Of a stretch of DNA of 5,422 nucleotides, positions 1 through 5,422 are shown one piece after another (within the stretch, counting starts at the first letter, position 1; every line of letters begins with the position of its first letter). The translations under genes were made by a program, and so were the position numbers. The notes below the pieces were generated by a model, which was not told the origin of the DNA, made no database searches, and worked only from the letters and a program-made list of their open reading frames with translations. The DNA is from Deltaproteobacteria bacterium (GTDB lineage: Bacteria > Desulfobacterota > Binatia > UBA12015): assembly GCA_003447545.1 (NCBI GenBank), contig DLYX01000181.1, positions 1-5,422 on the forward strand, read 5' to 3'.

Positions 1-2
1 GA

Positions 3-245
3 AGTGTCTGGCGTGGGGCGGGCCTACCCGCCTTTGCCGCTAGTGTCGCTGCCGGCCACGACGATCCCGAAGGCGTGGTCGAGGCCTTGCTCCCGGCGGC
101 CCGGGAAATCCCCCGGATCGGCGGCAGTGACGCCCAGAACGATCTTTGGAGAGAGGCTCTCGCCGATGCGCTGGGCAAGCTCGGGCGGGACACCGATCGA
201 AAAAAGGTCCTGAAACTCTTCCCCGGCACCCGCGATCTCACCTAG
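3..245 (+). CDS. TTC38-like tetratricopeptide protein, C-terminal fragment
   Basis: The frame beginning at base 3 is open from the left edge to a TAG at 243-245, giving the last 80 residues of a protein whose start lies outside the window. The visible part reads as two or three amphipathic helices with alternating Ala/Leu. It includes ALLPAAREIPRIGGSDAQND followed by a helix ending near LGKLGR, then a charged tail ending in GTRDLT. The 'LLP..R..IPRIGGS.AQ.D' pattern is what I recall from the C-terminal helices of the TTC38 family of TPR proteins, which pack as solenoids and probably bind other proteins; their bacterial role is not established. This is recognition from memory without an alignment. 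No signal peptide or membrane segment is visible in this part. The next gene (MATE transporter) is on the same strand 45 bp downstream, so the two could be co-transcribed, though nothing links their functions. Confidence 0.7.
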   Translation, partial: SVWRGAGLPAFAASVAAGHDDPEGVVEALLPAAREIPRIGGSDAQNDLWREALADALGKLGRDTDRKKVLKLFPGTRDLT

Positions 246-290
246 ATTTGCGCCTCGGAGTTGCGGTTCGAGGTCCTGTGGCGTTCCATC

Positions 291-1691
291 ATGATTGTGC
301 CGGAATCTTCCCTCCCTGACCGCGCGAGTCCTTCAGGCTCGCCTGCGGATGGAGCGCCCGGAGCGCTACCGACCGGACTGCGCTCTGTTTGGGCTCTGGC
401 CTGGCCGGTCACGATCGCGATGCTCTCGGAGTCTCTGGTGGGTCTGGCCGATATGCTGATGGTAGCCCAACTTGGCGCGACCGCCGTGGCAGCGGTAGGA
501 ACAGGTGGTCAGATCGTCAGCGCAGCGATGGTCACGATGACGGCCGTTGGCACGGGCACAATGGCACTGGTCGCCAGACATATCGGGGCGGGCGAACCCG
601 ACGAAGCTGAACTGGTCCATGGGCAGTCGATTCTGGTCGGGCTTCTGGGTGCACTGGGGATTATCGCGCCCATCATTTTCTTCGCCGGCCCACTCATCGC
701 TCTCTTCGGCGTAGAGCCGGGTGTGGCCACCCTTGGCGCCTCCTACACCCGCATCGTGATGCTGTCGATTCCTTTTGCGGCGACCGTCTTTGTCATCGGA
801 GCGGCGCAACGCGCGGCCGGCGACACCCGGACCCCGCTATGGATCGGCATTGTCATCAACATCCTGAACGTCTTTCTGAACTGGGTTCTGATCTTCGGCA
901 ATCTGAATGCGCCGGCACTGGGTGTGGAAGGCTCCGCCATCGCCACCATCATTGCCTTCGCGGTCGGTGGCAGCCTCGCCAGCGCCTTGGCCCTGGCAGG
1001 CCGTCTTCGTGTTTCCGTGCGCTTGCGTGATCTCCGACTGCATACAGCCACCATCAAACGAGTCCTGTGGATCGGCTATCCTGCGGCTCTGGAGCAAGCC
1101 TTGATGCAGGTGGGGTTCCTCGTCTATCTGATCTTCGCCGTGCGCTACGGCACAGCCGCCGTCGCCGCCTATTTCATCGGAGTCCGCATCCTGTCGCTGT
1201 CGTTCCTGCCAGGTTTTGGCTTCGGTGCGGCCGCCAGCGCGCTGGTCGGTCAGAACCTCGGCGCCAAACGCCCGGAGGAATCGGCCAACGCCGGTTGGAT
1301 TGCCACCGGACTTTCCGTTTTGCTGATGACCGCCGGGGGCATCCTCATTGCAGTCTCTGCCGAACGCATCGCCAGCCTCTTTGTCGACGACCCGGAAGTC
1401 ATCAATAACACCGTCTGGTTTATCTATATGTTGGGGATTTCGCAGCCCTTCATGGCGATCGATTTCACCCTCGGTGGAGCCTTGCGCGGTGCGGGGGACA
1501 CCCGTTTCCCTCTGTGGACGGTGGTGGTCGCGTTCTACGTCGTACGGCTCGGCTTGTCGGCGCTGGTCGTTTTCGTCTTCGACCTCAGCCTTCCCTGGCT
1601 CTGGGCGACGCTGATCGGCGACTACTTCGTCCGTGCCGCCTTGAAGACCTGGCGCTTTCGCTCCGGACGCTGGGCCCGAATCCGCATCTAA
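291..1691 (+). CDS. MATE family multidrug efflux transporter
   Basis: This is an inner-membrane antiporter that exports drugs or other organic cations using a Na+ or H+ gradient. From the ATG at 291 it is 466 residues, normal for the family, with about 12 hydrophobic segments starting near residue 32 after a Ser/Pro/Gly-rich, probably cytoplasmic, N-terminus. The two-fold repeat of MATE proteins is visible. RAAGDTRTPLW (about 174-184) in the first half matches RGAGDTRFPLW (about 399-409) in the second, and RHIGAGEPDEA (about 96-106) matches QNLGAKRPEES (about 321-331). TM1 carries LADMLMVAQLG, and its Asp54 aligns with the cation-coupling Asp of NorM (Asp36 in the Vibrio protein). A TTG at 261 would add ten residues, but it has a GGAG directly abutting it and no spacing, so the ATG is preferred; neither start has a good ribosome binding site. 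Substrate and coupling ion cannot be read from sequence. It converges with the I42 lipoprotein gene 18 bp away. Confidence 0.93.
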   Translation: MIVPESSLPDRASPSGSPADGAPGALPTGLRSVWALAWPVTIAMLSESLVGLADMLMVAQLGATAVAAVGTGGQIVSAAMVTMTAVGTGTMALVARHIGAGEPDEAELVHGQSILVGLLGALGIIAPIIFFAGPLIALFGVEPGVATLGASYTRIVMLSIPFAATVFVIGAAQRAAGDTRTPLWIGIVINILNVFLNWVLIFGNLNAPALGVEGSAIATIIAFAVGGSLASALALAGRLRVSVRLRDLRLHTATIKRVLWIGYPAALEQALMQVGFLVYLIFAVRYGTAAVAAYFIGVRILSLSFLPGFGFGAAASALVGQNLGAKRPEESANAGWIATGLSVLLMTAGGILIAVSAERIASLFVDDPEVINNTVWFIYMLGISQPFMAIDFTLGGALRGAGDTRFPLWTVVVAFYVVRLGLSALVVFVFDLSLPWLWATLIGDYFVRAALKTWRFRSGRWARIRI

Positions 1692-1709
1692 GCCTCGGGA
1701 AACAACTCT

Positions 1710-2141
1710 TCAGAAGGATGGCTCGACCCGGACCTCGTAGAGCTTGCTCTGCGCGGGGGGGACACCGACTTCCCAGACGCGGCGATACACGAGCCTGAAG
1801 GTCGTGGTCCCCGGCGACAGACAGCGAAACGTCCAGACCGCGTCTCCGCCGGTGCCAACAGCCCCGGGTGTCGCGGAGGGCGCCGGAACGAGATCCGCCC
1901 CCTCGGATTTGAGGATGGAGGGGTCCGGCTTGGATGCCAAACCCCACGAAAATCCAGTCGACGGATTTGCCGGAAGCGCGACCCGGACTTCCTTCCCGAC
2001 GGCACATGAGAGCGCATCGGCTTTCCCCGCCGCAGAGTTCGACGACGACCCACCGGCGGGGCCGGAAACCACCCCCGCACATCCCACGAGAAATCCGCTC
2101 AAAAACAAGCAGGCTACCAAAATCTTCCGATGAATTTGCAT
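1710..2141 (-). CDS. Chagasin/I42-type protease inhibitor lipoprotein
   Basis: The product is a predicted lipoprotein of 143 residues with a chagasin-like (MEROPS I42) domain, a small beta-sandwich that inhibits papain-type cysteine proteases with three loops. The N-terminus is basic (MQIHRK), then hydrophobic, and ends in the lipobox LVGC with Cys21 as the lipidated residue. A Gly/Ser-rich linker (about 22-40) follows. All three inhibitory loops have candidates: NPSTGFSW (59-66), GAVGTGG (93-99) and RRVWE (120-124, in place of the usual RPW). The last strand, YEVRV, is also typical. The start at 2141 gives a compact 20-residue signal peptide; an in-frame ATG at 2159 would add six residues. 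AGGGA lies only one base before the chosen ATG, too close to decide. The reading frame is open farther upstream, but that part overlaps the divergent gene. The target protease is unknown; a periplasmic or surface role is inferred from the lipobox. Confidence 0.85.
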   Translation of the reverse strand: MQIHRKILVACLFLSGFLVGCAGVVSGPAGGSSSNSAAGKADALSCAVGKEVRVALPANPSTGFSWGLASKPDPSILKSEGADLVPAPSATPGAVGTGGDAVWTFRCLSPGTTTFRLVYRRVWEVGVPPAQSKLYEVRVEPSF

Positions 2142-2195
2142 GTCCCTGACCCACGCCATACTACGGCAGGGAACCACACAACAAGAGGAGTCGAA
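2142..2195. promoter_or_regulatory. Divergent intergenic region between two lipoprotein genes
   Basis: These 54 bp separate the start codons of two divergent lipoprotein genes, so promoters or 5' leaders for both must lie here or reach into the opposite coding sequence. No convincing -35/-10 pair is visible on either strand. The best minus-strand candidate is TTGTTG with TAGTAT (forward 2158-2163) at a short 15-bp spacing. A 6-bp inverted repeat, TCCCTG (2143-2148) and CAGGGA (2167-2172), has arm centres 24 bp apart and could be an operator, but arms this short also arise by chance. Confidence 0.35.
2186..2190 (+). promoter_or_regulatory. Ribosome binding site for the Gly/Trp-rich lipoprotein
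   Basis: AGGAG (GAGGAG from 2185) lies five bases before the ATG at 2196. It is the clearest Shine-Dalgarno sequence in the window. It fixes the start of the downstream gene and rules out the longer in-frame reading from 2130, whose extra N-terminal residues would bury the signal peptide. Confidence 0.8.
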
Positions 2196-2705
2196 ATGTA
2201 CCGCACATGGAGCCACACACTTTTTGCCGCCATCGCCGTCCTGACCCTGGTCGCGTGCACCCAGAAAGGCGCGATCAAGGGGCGCCTCGAAGTCCCGGGC
2301 AGCACCGGCACCGAACCCGTTTCCATGGAGTGGCAGGAAGATACCTTCGACAACTCCGGCAAGCTGGCGGTATCCCTTCCAAGTGGCGAGTTGTTTACCG
2401 GCCGCTACCTGCAAATCACATCCACAAGCACCGCGGACACTCTCGGCACCGGCTTCGGTGGCTGGGGCGGTTGGGGACCTTATTGGTCAGATTGGGGTCC
2501 CTATGGCGGTCCGTGGATGGGTGGCGGCGGCTACTCGACCTTCCTGCAAAATTACAGCGGCAAAGTCATCTCCACCCTCTTCGGCAATCAAGGTGCCGTC
2601 ATGCGCTGCCGGTTCCAACTCGCGAACCCGGAAGAAGGCATGCCCGGTGGCGGCGTCGGCGAATGCCAGCTGAAGAACGGGGACAAGATTCAGGCTCAGT
2701 TCTGA
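2196..2705 (+). CDS. Putative Gly/Trp/Tyr-rich lipoprotein of unknown function
   Basis: This is a 169-residue predicted lipoprotein. A short N-region (MYRTWSH) and hydrophobic core end in the lipobox LVAC with Cys21 as the modified residue. The mature part has a beta-like stretch (about 25-80) including SLPSGELFTGRYLQI. It is followed by a Gly/Trp/Tyr/Pro-rich patch at 86-113 holding five Trp, then a conserved-looking C-terminal module (about 121-169) with FGNQGAVMRCRFQL, GMPGGGVGECQL and the ending KIQAQF. Cys138 and Cys157 in that module could form a disulfide in the periplasm. I recall similar 'GN.G..M.C.F ... GGGVG.C' proteins annotated as hypothetical lipoproteins in proteobacteria, but know no assigned function and give none. 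The start is set by a strong ribosome binding site. The gene diverges from the I42 lipoprotein and converges with the broken desaturase, whose ancestral stop is 7 bp away. Confidence 0.85.
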   Translation: MYRTWSHTLFAAIAVLTLVACTQKGAIKGRLEVPGSTGTEPVSMEWQEDTFDNSGKLAVSLPSGELFTGRYLQITSTSTADTLGTGFGGWGGWGPYWSDWGPYGGPWMGGGGYSTFLQNYSGKVISTLFGNQGAVMRCRFQLANPEEGMPGGGVGECQLKNGDKIQAQF

Positions 2706-2712
2706 GCCAGCT

Positions 2713-3531
2713 TCACAACCGTTCTTCCCTTCCGCGGCGCCAGCGACGGAAGGGAAAGACCATCTGGCCCAGCAGTCCCTCCGGCACGGCCTCCTCGGGC
2801 GTCCCGTAGGCTGGTGGGCCCTTGCCTTCCGGCAGATAGAAAGTGCCAAAAAGAAGATCTCAGAGCGGGAAGATCGAGGCGAAGTTACAGGCCTCCCCAT
2901 CCGCCACCGCATGATGCCAACGATGGAAAGCCGGACTCACCAGAACCTAACGCAGCGGGCCGAAAGTCCACGGAACGTTGGCATGCTGGAGCAGCGAGTA
3001 GAAGACCAGCAGTGGCACCCATGCCGCGAGCAAGAGCGGGCTGAACCCGAACAGCACCAGAGGAACAGCCTGCAAAAGACGGGCAAAAAGATCGTTCAGC
3101 GGGTGCACGCGCACGGCTGATAACCAGTCCACATCCTCTGAGGAATGATGGACCGCATGGATCGGCCAGAGTCCTGGCGCATGCAGCAGCCGGTGCGCGA
3201 GATAACCGAGAAGATCGGCCAGCAGGAAAAAGGAAAGAACCTGAAGCCATACGGGTAGAGTATCGACGAACCCGCGGGAGTTCAGGAAGGCCTCGAGATG
3301 CTCGGCAGAGGGGTGCACTCCCGCAGCCAGAGCGGCAACCACAACGCAGCATCCGATCACGACAGAGGTCAGCGGCTTGGTCACCAGAGGCGTGAAAAAC
3401 CAGTAGATCGCATCGGTTCGAAAGCCTTTCCGAAAACCGCGCTGGCCCGCGACCGCTGGCTGCAGTCGCTCGAGCACAGCAAAAAAAGCACCAAAGCCGG
3501 CAAGGCCCAGCAGGATATCCAGCGGCTCCAT
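2713..3531 (-). pseudogene. Sterol desaturase/fatty acid hydroxylase family gene with two in-frame stops
   Basis: Members are integral membrane di-iron oxygenases that hydroxylate or desaturate lipids, using three histidine boxes. From the ATG at 3531 the first open part has 194 residues: an N-terminal membrane segment, further hydrophobic segments, box 1 HRLLH (about 113-117) and box 2 HAVHH (about 125-129). After the conserved-looking PWTFGPLR the frame hits TAG at 2947-2949. The same frame then continues with VLVSPAFHRWHH, holding box 3 (HRWHH, 2911-2925), and with NFASIFPL, before TGA at 2860-2862. It resumes with DLLFGTFYLPEGKG and ends at TGA 2713-2715. Family proteins usually have Trp at both stop positions (LRWV and FPxWD), so each looks like a TGG that mutated by one G-to-A change. 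There is no frameshift. The truncated product lacks box 3 and should be inactive. In-frame ATGs at 3570 and 3591 are alternative starts; none has a clear ribosome binding site. A sequencing or assembly error remains possible. Confidence 0.85.
2725..2756. terminator. Stem-loop between convergent genes, possible terminator
   Basis: A perfect 10-bp inverted repeat, TTCCCTTCCG (2725-2734) and CGGAAGGGAA (2747-2756), encloses a 12-base loop. It begins 19 bases after the stop of the Gly/Trp-rich lipoprotein and lies over the last codons of the ancestral desaturase frame. The position between converging genes fits bidirectional termination. Neither strand has a T-run after the stem, so this is not a classical intrinsic terminator and could instead be a factor-dependent site, an RNA-stabilising hairpin, or a by-product of the coding sequence. 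Confidence 0.4.
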
Positions 3532-3608
3532 GGTTACAGAAGTATCATAAATCGACGAACTTCGTTGCATCGCCCCCCGCCCTGAAGGCATTCTGGGGAC
3601 GCGCGCCT
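3532..3608. promoter_or_regulatory. Divergent intergenic region, desaturase and patatin
   Basis: About 77 bp lie between the chosen start of the broken desaturase (minus strand) and the patatin gene (plus strand), and should hold both promoters. GGGGA at 3595-3599, nine bases before the ATG at 3609, is the likely patatin ribosome binding site. On the minus strand TATGAT (forward 3544-3549) resembles a -10 box, but no -35 partner is visible and it would leave a leader of only a few bases before 3531. Confidence 0.3.
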
Positions 3609-4592
3609 ATGGCTGCAAACAATAAACTTTCAGGCTCTCGATCGAAACATCGCAAGAGAATGCGTCTGGGCATCGCTCTGGGCAGCGGCTCCGCTCGCGG
3701 ATGGGCTCATATAGGAGTCCTGCGGGCCCTGCACGAGATGGGCATTTCTCCCGATATCGTGGTGGGCACCTCGGCCGGCGCGCTCGTCGGCGGCTCCTAC
3801 GTTTCCGGACAATTGGATGCATTGGAAACGTGGGCACGATCGATTGGCAAACTCGACGTGGTTCGCATGATGGACATTGCACCAGCCCGGGGTGGTGTGA
3901 TCTCGGGTTCGCGCCTCTTCGATGCGTTTCGTCGAATTGCCAGGGACGTAGAAATAGAAGAACTTCCCAAGGCCTTTACCGCAGTGGCAACCGACTTCGA
4001 AACAGGGCGCGAGATCTGGCTGCAGGATGGATCGCTGCACGACGCCGTGCGGGCATCCATCTCGGTGCCCGGCCTGTTCTCCCCTTTCTCCTATGATGGC
4101 GCCTGGTTGGTTGATGGCGGTCTCGTCAACCCGGTCCCTATTTCGGTATGTCGAGCACTCGGCGCGGATCAGGTCATTGGCGTCAACCTCAGTGGTGACC
4201 TCGCCAACCGCAATACCCAGCTGACCCAACCGGCTTCCTTCTTTGGCGACGATCCGCTCGCGCTCGAGGATACGCTTGCACGACTCCCACCCGCCCTGCG
4301 CGATCGAATCGAGGGCCCGGCTCGTTTCTTCCTCTCTCCGCGATCGTCGGAGAAGGAAAAGGCTCCGAGTTTTTTCGATGTAATCGCCGGCTCGATCAAC
4401 ATCATGCAGGATCGCGTTACCCGAAGCCGCATGGCCGGTGACCCCGCTGACATCCTGATCGAACCGCGCCTCGAAGGAATACGGCTGCTCGATTTCGACC
4501 ATGCGCGCGAGGCCATCATGGAGGGACATGCAGCCACCGAACGCATGCGCTCGGCACTCGAGAGCCTGGTCGGCCCTCAGGACGCGGGCTGA
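3609..4592 (+). CDS. rssA: Patatin-like phospholipase, RssA-like
   Basis: This is a 327-residue patatin-fold serine hydrolase, expected to cleave acyl esters of phospholipids or related lipids with a Ser-Asp dyad. The oxyanion-hole motif GSGSARG is at 25-31, the nucleophile elbow GTSAG at 53-57 (Ser55), and the catalytic Asp in DGG at 169-171, so the site is intact. The architecture follows the E. coli RssA (YchK) type along its length. Shared landmarks are the 'RGGVISG' segment (94-100), VATDFETGREIWLQDGSLHDAVRAS-like core (126-150), VNPVPIS (173-179), and the C-terminal RSRMAGDPADILIEP (272-286). That last stretch is the feature that most points to RssA, hence the symbol, though orthology is untested. 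There is no signal peptide; a basic stretch (KHRKRMR, 13-19) precedes the domain. An ATG at 3660 is an alternative start that would begin just before the fold. The physiological substrate is unknown. Its 3' end overlaps the convergent ctaA gene by 16 bp. Confidence 0.92.
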   Translation: MAANNKLSGSRSKHRKRMRLGIALGSGSARGWAHIGVLRALHEMGISPDIVVGTSAGALVGGSYVSGQLDALETWARSIGKLDVVRMMDIAPARGGVISGSRLFDAFRRIARDVEIEELPKAFTAVATDFETGREIWLQDGSLHDAVRASISVPGLFSPFSYDGAWLVDGGLVNPVPISVCRALGADQVIGVNLSGDLANRNTQLTQPASFFGDDPLALEDTLARLPPALRDRIEGPARFFLSPRSSEKEKAPSFFDVIAGSINIMQDRVTRSRMAGDPADILIEPRLEGIRLLDFDHAREAIMEGHAATERMRSALESLVGPQDAG

Positions 4593-5422
4593 GCCGCGGG
4601 TTGAGGTACCTGCCGCGACAATGCTTCGGCGGCAAACAGAATCAGCACAATCCAGATCAGATCCGCCATGAGAAGGTGAATCACCTGCAGCCATACCGGA
4701 GCAAGCAGCCATAGGTTCAAAAGCCCCAGTGCCATCTGGCCGAAAAAAAGCGCCAGCAGGTAAGAAGCCCAGCGAGATGCGCGGGGTGTATTCACCGCCA
4801 TGGTCGTGGGCCAGATCGTCGCGAGGAGCAGAACGCCGGTGGCCAGTGCCATGATCGGATGCCAGACCCGCAAGCGCACAAAAAGGTGGGAATCCGGCGA
4901 GAAGGTCATCGCTGTCCCTGAAGCGAGGTCCTCGGCCGGGAAAAGCGTGTCGCCGAGAGCCGTCAGCGCTCCCGTCATGCCAAGTGCGGCCACCCAGAAC
5001 AGAACAAAACCCAGACGGAGCCCCAGACGGCTGCGGAAGCTGAATGATTTCCCGCCTGAAGCCAGATAGGCAGTCCACGTCAAAACCAGCAGCAGGACGT
5101 AGGTGTTGAGAAGGTGGCCACCTACCCACCAGCCGCGCGCCAATTCCTTGTTGTCAGCCACGTATTCCAGAAGAACCAATCCGGCGCCCAGCAGGGCTTC
5201 AAGCAGCATCACCACCAGAGATGCCCATGCCGCGCCGCGCACTGGTGAGCCCGCCGGATAAACGCGGCGCGCGCCCCAAACCAGCCCGACAACCAGAAGG
5301 AGGTCGACTCCACTGGTCGCTCGGTGCCCAAACTCGATCAGGGTTTCCCAACCCGGGGAGAGCGGCACGACCTCTCCGTTGCAGAGCGGCCAATGACTTC
5401 CGCATCCAGCACCCGACCCGGT
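4577..5422 (-). CDS. ctaA: Heme A synthase (CtaA/COX15), N-terminus beyond window
   Basis: CtaA oxidises the C8 methyl of heme O to a formyl group, making heme A for cytochrome c oxidase, in the cytoplasmic membrane. The frame is open to the right edge, giving 281 residues; the GTG at 5368 is not the real start, because residues before it carry family signature. The edge sequence GSGAGCGSHWPLCNGE has the Cys pair (visible residues 7 and 14) spaced as in the first outer loop of Bacillus CtaA. The heme-ligand and active-site positions are all present: Glu30 and His33 in IEFGHR, His103 in GGHLLN, His188 in RVWHP, and His249 in QVIHLLMADLIW. Seven or so hydrophobic segments are visible; TM1 is presumably outside the window. 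The tail is a short Pro/Ala/Gln stretch after the last membrane segment, ending in TGA at 4577-4579, inside the 3' end of the patatin gene. Partner genes such as ctaB or the oxidase subunits are not in view. Confidence 0.92.
   Translation of the reverse strand, partial: TGSGAGCGSHWPLCNGEVVPLSPGWETLIEFGHRATSGVDLLLVVGLVWGARRVYPAGSPVRGAAWASLVVMLLEALLGAGLVLLEYVADNKELARGWWVGGHLLNTYVLLLVLTWTAYLASGGKSFSFRSRLGLRLGFVLFWVAALGMTGALTALGDTLFPAEDLASGTAMTFSPDSHLFVRLRVWHPIMALATGVLLLATIWPTTMAVNTPRASRWASYLLALFFGQMALGLLNLWLLAPVWLQVIHLLMADLIWIVLILFAAEALSRQVPQPAAQPAS

Noticed and set aside
4..213. A 69-codon plus-strand frame at the left edge
   Set aside because: It is out of frame with the TTC38-like sequence covering the same bases, and its product is low-complexity Pro/Ser/Arg without family features.
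366..809. A 147-codon minus-strand frame inside the MATE gene
   Set aside because: It lies wholly antisense to a well-supported transporter, is rich in Arg/Asp/Gly/His and shows no domain or ribosome binding site.
2130..2195. Longer start for the Gly/Trp-rich lipoprotein at 2130
   Set aside because: The strong ribosome binding site at 2186-2190 and the signal peptide beginning at 2196 both fit the shorter form; the extension overlaps the other gene's start.
2142..2414. N-terminal extension of the I42 protein up to 2414
   Set aside because: It would run through the coding sequence of the divergent lipoprotein and place a signal peptide and lipobox in the middle of the protein.
2713..2949. 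Reassignment of TAG or TGA to tryptophan as an explanation for the interrupted desaturase
   Set aside because: TAG ends the TTC38-like gene, and TGA ends the I42 lipoprotein, the Gly/Trp-rich lipoprotein, patatin and ctaA at sensible places. Trp is encoded by TGG throughout the other genes, so recoding of two different stops is not credible.
3555..3565. Palindrome ACGAA-C-TTCGT in the desaturase/patatin intergenic region as an operator
   Set aside because: Five-base arms are expected by chance about once per kilobase, the flanks do not extend the symmetry, and no second copy is visible nearby.
3630..5129. A 499-codon open frame on the minus strand spanning patatin and ctaA
   Set aside because: It runs antisense to the patatin gene and out of frame through ctaA, both of which have intact catalytic motifs. 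Its product is a Ser/Arg/Gly/His-rich mixture with no recognisable domain, as expected of a shadow frame in GC-rich DNA.

Overview
This is a GC-rich window (about 60% by eye) from a Gram-negative bacterium. Two proteins carry lipobox signal peptides, there is an RND-independent (MATE) multidrug exporter, and a heme A synthase implies an aerobic heme-copper oxidase. I cannot place the lineage from the sequence. The mix of an RssA-like patatin, a CtaA of the longer type and a TTC38-type TPR protein would suit a deltaproteobacterial-grade or similar environmental genome, but that is a guess.

Layout from left to right: the last 80 codons of a TTC38-like tetratricopeptide protein (+, stop 245); a complete MATE efflux transporter (+, 291-1691); a chagasin-type (I42) protease-inhibitor lipoprotein (-, 1710-2141); a Gly/Trp/Tyr-rich lipoprotein of unknown function (+, 2196-2705); a sterol desaturase/fatty acid hydroxylase family gene broken by two in-frame stops (-, 2713-3531); a complete RssA-like patatin phospholipase (+, 3609-4592); and a heme A synthase (CtaA/COX15) that runs off the right edge (-, 4577-5422).

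From the MATE gene onward every gene lies on the opposite strand to its neighbour. Convergent ends are packed tightly: an 18-bp gap, a 7-bp gap and a 16-bp overlap. Divergent starts share short intergenic regions of 54 and 77 bp. The genes therefore look independently transcribed rather than forming one operon, and there is no clear joint pathway. The shared theme is the cell envelope: membrane transport, outer lipoproteins, lipid hydrolysis or modification, and respiratory heme.

The most notable observation is the broken desaturase. The reading frame continues undamaged for 78 codons beyond the first stop to a natural stop 7 bp from the neighbouring gene. Each of the two internal stops (TAG and TGA) sits where the family usually has tryptophan (TGG). 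The first stop removes the third histidine box needed for the di-iron site. I saw no mobile element, CRISPR array, tRNA, rRNA or defence system, and nothing that amounts to a new biological system.
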